Source of the DNA: Desulfovibrio piger
GTDB lineage: Bacteria; Desulfobacterota; Desulfovibrionia; Desulfovibrionales; Desulfovibrionaceae
Direction of reading: 5' to 3'
Length of the DNA: 64,000 bases
Assembly (NCBI RefSeq): GCF_900116045.1
Contig: NZ_LT630450.1
Span: 2,318,501-2,382,500, forward strand
A model generated the notes under the pieces. The model was not told the DNA's origin and ran no database searches. It saw nothing but the letters and a program-made list of their open reading frames with translations. This document shows positions 60,774 to 64,000 of this stretch, in pieces; the stretch's first letter is position 1; the number at the start of each line of letters is the position of its first letter. A program made the translations under genes and the position numbers.

Positions 60774-63689
60774 CTACAGCAGTTCCTGCATCTGCCAGCC
60801 GTGGGCCTCGGCAGCGGCGCGGGTCCGGGCACCGCCCAGCACGCAGGTCACACCGTGGCGGGCTGCCTCGGCCAGCACGTCGGCGAAGTCGCGGAAGTGC
60901 CGGGCCGTGGTGCCGAGGATCTCGTCACGCATCTGCTGGCGGGCGTCCTCGTCGTCCCCGGCCAGATGGCGGGCCAGGGCCTGCGCGCCGCGGGCGTCGG
61001 GCAGCAGGTAGCTGTCCAGGTCGCCGATGGCGCCCACGATGGCGCTGGTGAGCTGCTCCCTGTCGGGACGGAAGGAGCGCAGGTAGTCGGCCATCCGGTC
61101 ATAGGCGGTCAGGGTGTCGTCCACGTTGGGGTCACGGTAGGAGGCGCAGACCAGGGTGCCGCCCATGCGGTCCAGCGTGCAGAAGGCGCCGTACGCACCG
61201 CCGCGCACGCGCACATGCTCCCACAGATAGCCCATGCGCATGTAACGCAGGATGACGCTGGCCGAACCGTGGTAGGTGTAGCCCAGGTCGTAGAGGTTGG
61301 CCGCCTTGCCCACGTAGTTGATCTGGGCCGGGGCCAGGAAGGCCTCGGCGGCGGGCAGGGCGTCGCTGAAGGGCGGCAGGGCCGGGGCCGCGTCACGGCC
61401 GGCGGGCAGGGCGGCCAGCAGGCCGGCGGCCTGCCGCTGCACGGCATCCAGGCCGGCGGTCTCGGCCGTGCAGTCCACCAGCACGTCGGGGCTGGCCACG
61501 ATGAGGCGGCGCAGCTCGTCCAGCTCGGCCAGCAGGCTGTCGGGATCGCTGTCCAGGCGCTGCAGGTGCCCGCGCACGGCCATGAGCTGGCTGATGCCCG
61601 ACAGACGCTCGGCCAGCAGGCCGGAGGGCGTGAAGTGGGCGCGCAGGCGGGAGCCCACGGCCGAATGACCGGCCGCCACCAGACCGTGTTCCAGACGGGC
61701 CTTGTCCTCCAGCAGCATCTGGCGCAGGCGCTCCAGGCGCACGGCGCGGTCGGTCAGGGGCTCCAGCAGGATCTCGCGGAAGATGTCGAACAGGTCGGGC
61801 ACCTTGTCGTAGACGGCCTTGCCGGCCACGCTCAGGTATTTGACCAGGCCGCGTTCCCCGCGGGTGGTGGCCAGCAGGGGATCGGCGCCCACGCCGCCGG
61901 TCTTGGCGGCCATGCGCGCGCCCAGCTCGCTGAAGTCGCGGCGGGCGGTGCCCACTTCGGTGAGGCTGCGGGCAAAGAGCGGCAGCAGGGGCTCCAGACG
62001 GGCCGGGACAGCGTTCAGGGGCAGGAGCAGGGCCGTATAGGCGATGCCGCTGGTGGGCAGGTCGTGGGCCAGCCAGGTCTGGCCGCCGCTCAGGGCCTCC
62101 CGCACGCAGGGCACGGGCGTGTTGCGCAGGGGCAGGGCATCCATGCCCAGGCTGGGGATGGTGGCCAGGGCCTCGGGGCTGTCCGGGGCGGACTGGGCGG
62201 CCTGCAGACGGCGGGTGGCCTCCACTAGCTCCTGCCGTTCGGCGTCGGAGCAGGCCGCGTGCACGGCGGCCAGGCGGGCGGCCTCGCGCTCCTCGCGGGC
62301 CTTGGCCAGACGGGCGTCGGGCAGCAGCACCACGGTGGCGCGGTGTTCGTTGTTGAGGAAGTGGTCGCGGATGGCGTTCTCGAAGACCTTCTCCCCGGCG
62401 GCCAGACGGGCCTTGATGCGGGCCAGGGGGCCTTCCCAGGCCAGCGGGGCCAGCGGATCGCCGTCATAGAGCCAGGTGGACAGGGCCTGGATCATGGCCG
62501 AGAGCCCGCGCGGGAAGCGGCCGGAATTGTTTTCGCGGTAGGCGAATTCCACGCTGTTGACGGCGGCCTCCACGGCGGCGGGGTCGATGCCGTCCTCGGC
62601 AAGGGCGGCGAGGGTCTCGAAGATGAGCATCTCGGCGTCCTGCACCTTGCGCGGATCCACGCCCTTGAGACCGGTGGAGTAGTACATCTGGCGCAGGTCG
62701 GTCTCCAGGCCGCAGCCGGTGGTGTCCTCGCCCAGGCCGGAGCTGATGAGGGCCTTGCGCAGGGGCGAGCCCGGCAGGCCTTCGAGGATGTGTTCCAGCA
62801 TCTCCATGAGCAGGGCCTGATGCACGTCGCCGCGTTCGCCCAGCAGCCAGTTGACCGTGAACAGGGCCGTTTTCTGGCCGTCGGTGGCGGCGTAGGGCAC
62901 TTCCACCTGCCGGGGCGTGTCGCGGCGGGGCTGCAGGGGCACGGCGGAATCCACCGTGCGGGCGGTGTAGCCCTGCAGGGCCTCGGCCACGATCGCCAGG
63001 CGCTTTTCTTCCGGGTCATCGCCCCAGAAGAAGAAACGCGCGTTGGAGGGATGATAGTAGCGGCTGTGGAAATCGCGGAAGGCCTCGTAGGTCAGGTCCG
63101 GGATGGCTTCCGGGTTGCCGCCGGAGTCCAGGCTGTAGAGCATGTCCGGGAAGACGGCCTGCTGGCTCTGCTCGGCCAGCACGGAATCGGGGGAGGAATA
63201 GGCGCCCTTCATCTCGTTGTAGACCACGCCCTTGTAGGTCCAGGGGCCCTTGGTGTCCCCGGCCTCCACGTGCCAGCCTTCCTGACGGAAGATGTCCTCG
63301 CTGATGCGGGGATGGAAGACCGCGTCGATGTAGACGTCGATGAGGTTGTAGAAGTCCTGCAGGTTGGCGCTGGCCACGGGGTAGCAGGTCTTGTCCGGGA
63401 AGGTGAAGGCGTTGAGGAAGGTCTGGAGCGAGCCCTTGAGCAGCTCCACGAAGGGTTCCTTGACCGGATATTTGTCCGAGCCGCAGAGCACGGAATGCTC
63501 CAGGATGTGGGCCACGCCCGTGGAGTCCGTGGGCGGGGTGCGGAAGCTCACGCCGAAGCACTTGTTCTCGTCGGCATTGCTGACGGAGAGCAGCTGTGCG
63601 CCGGTGACGCCGTGTTTCCAGAGCCGGGTCGTACCGCCCACTTCGTGCAGGCGGCGCTCGGTGACGAGTTCGAAACCATGACTGTTCAT
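60774..63689 (-). CDS. M16-family metalloprotease, PreP-like
   Basis: A 971-residue clam-shell peptidase of the M16C (presequence protease) type. The inverted zinc motif HILEH (His61, Glu64, His65) and distal Glu159 (in VYNEMKGAYS) are intact, with CGSDKYPVKEPFVELLKGSLQTFLNAFT typical of PreP. C-terminal repeats carry the RGGAYGAFC segment, the usual Arg/Tyr substrate-binding site. No signal peptide is seen, so it should act in the cytoplasm on peptides. The ATG at 63689 has AAAGGAT upstream; another ATG at 63728 has no such site. Confidence 0.93.
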   Translation of the reverse strand: MNSHGFELVTERRLHEVGGTTRLWKHGVTGAQLLSVSNADENKCFGVSFRTPPTDSTGVAHILEHSVLCGSDKYPVKEPFVELLKGSLQTFLNAFTFPDKTCYPVASANLQDFYNLIDVYIDAVFHPRISEDIFRQEGWHVEAGDTKGPWTYKGVVYNEMKGAYSSPDSVLAEQSQQAVFPDMLYSLDSGGNPEAIPDLTYEAFRDFHSRYYHPSNARFFFWGDDPEEKRLAIVAEALQGYTARTVDSAVPLQPRRDTPRQVEVPYAATDGQKTALFTVNWLLGERGDVHQALLMEMLEHILEGLPGSPLRKALISSGLGEDTTGCGLETDLRQMYYSTGLKGVDPRKVQDAEMLIFETLAALAEDGIDPAAVEAAVNSVEFAYRENNSGRFPRGLSAMIQALSTWLYDGDPLAPLAWEGPLARIKARLAAGEKVFENAIRDHFLNNEHRATVVLLPDARLAKAREEREAARLAAVHAACSDAERQELVEATRRLQAAQSAPDSPEALATIPSLGMDALPLRNTPVPCVREALSGGQTWLAHDLPTSGIAYTALLLPLNAVPARLEPLLPLFARSLTEVGTARRDFSELGARMAAKTGGVGADPLLATTRGERGLVKYLSVAGKAVYDKVPDLFDIFREILLEPLTDRAVRLERLRQMLLEDKARLEHGLVAAGHSAVGSRLRAHFTPSGLLAERLSGISQLMAVRGHLQRLDSDPDSLLAELDELRRLIVASPDVLVDCTAETAGLDAVQRQAAGLLAALPAGRDAAPALPPFSDALPAAEAFLAPAQINYVGKAANLYDLGYTYHGSASVILRYMRMGYLWEHVRVRGGAYGAFCTLDRMGGTLVCASYRDPNVDDTLTAYDRMADYLRSFRPDREQLTSAIVGAIGDLDSYLLPDARGAQALARHLAGDDEDARQQMRDEILGTTARHFRDFADVLAEAARHGVTCVLGGARTRAAAEAHGWQMQELL

Positions 63690-63736
63690 GAGGGATCCTT
63701 TCAGGGAAGGTTCGTTGGTAAGATTCATATGGTTCG

Positions 63737-63765
63737 GCTATACTATGGAGCCTGCCGCTTTGCAA
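63737..63765 (-). promoter_or_regulatory. Promoter of the M16 protease gene
   Basis: Minus strand: TTGCAA (63765-63760), 17-base spacer, TATAGC (63742-63737), about 48 bases before the chosen start. Confidence 0.5.
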
Positions 63766-63954
63766 AGAGCGTGCTGGTGCCCCGGCGCAGGAGCCTTTGC
63801 CGTGACGGCGGCCGCGGACTGTATAAAAAAAGCACACGGGCCGCCCGTTACGGGGCAAAGCGTCCAATTTTTTTACAACCTGCCGGAATGGCGGGGAAAA
63901 GTGTTCAATTTCTGTACAGGTGCCGGATAAAAGAAAAAGCCTTTTGAAGGCAAG

Positions 63955-63985
63955 TTTTTATAATAGTTTGTTTTTATTATAAAAA
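63955..63985. repeat. AT-only 11-bp inverted repeat near the right edge
   Basis: TTTTTATAATA and its exact complement TATTATAAAAA are separated by 9 bases in a very AT-rich tract. The surrounding 63690-64000 holds no gene. It may be part of a promoter or terminator of a gene outside the window. Confidence 0.5.
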
Positions 63986-64000
63986 TACATTTTGGCACGG

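Overview
The window is GC-rich bacterial DNA (AT-rich mainly at promoters and in one island) from a sulfate-reducing member of the Desulfovibrionaceae, most like Desulfovibrio. Evidence for this includes dsrM of the DsrMKJOP complex at the left edge, dissimilatory-type ATP sulfurylase (sat) with a Rex-like operator, a DsrE-family protein, a TauE/SafE sulfur-anion exporter, an AprBA-like oxidoreductase, the fused AccA-AccD carboxyltransferase, and the archaeal-type first two steps of aromatic biosynthesis. The species cannot be fixed from the sequence alone. No rRNA, tRNA, phage, insertion sequence or CRISPR array was seen.

Layout. 0-6 kb: dsrM and an RsbRD-type protein, a VKOR/thioredoxin-like membrane protein, sat, and a tri-haem cytochrome c peroxidase. 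6-12 kb: a minus-strand run of accC, fused accA/accD, a degenerate biotinyl-domain protein, an unknown gene and ssb. 12-24 kb: purine nucleoside phosphorylase, typA, DsrE, the tamA-tamB outer-membrane assembly pair, and a divergent MFS/MarR pair. 24-37 kb: a eukaryote-like PFK-2/FBPase-2, tyrS, a TauE exporter with a membrane partner, YkgJ, hisG, hisI, a DEAD-box helicase, a frameshifted gene and ribF.

37.2-45.9 kb is the most unusual part. It is a self-contained, lower-GC operon with its own AT-rich promoter, operator-like repeats and strong terminator. It encodes a LarA-like protein, an FCD-GntR regulator, an HprK-like P-loop protein, a phosphosulfolactate-synthase (ComA) homologue and a complete branched-chain-type ABC importer. 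I infer an uptake and catabolic system, possibly for a C3 sulfonate such as sulfolactate, that would deliver sulfite to the Dsr pathway. 46-50.7 kb is a second accessory module: a DASS symporter, paralogues of both APS reductase subunits, and a Crp/Fnr regulator.

52.7-58.1 kb is a tightly coupled aromatic amino-acid operon (ADH synthase, DHQ synthase II, pheA, aroA, tyrA). It is preceded by a promoter, a Phe/Tyr/Trp-rich leader peptide and an intrinsic terminator, so it is very likely controlled by attenuation. The right end carries a DHH phosphoesterase, a probable cobamide-remodelling CbiR and a PreP-like M16 protease.
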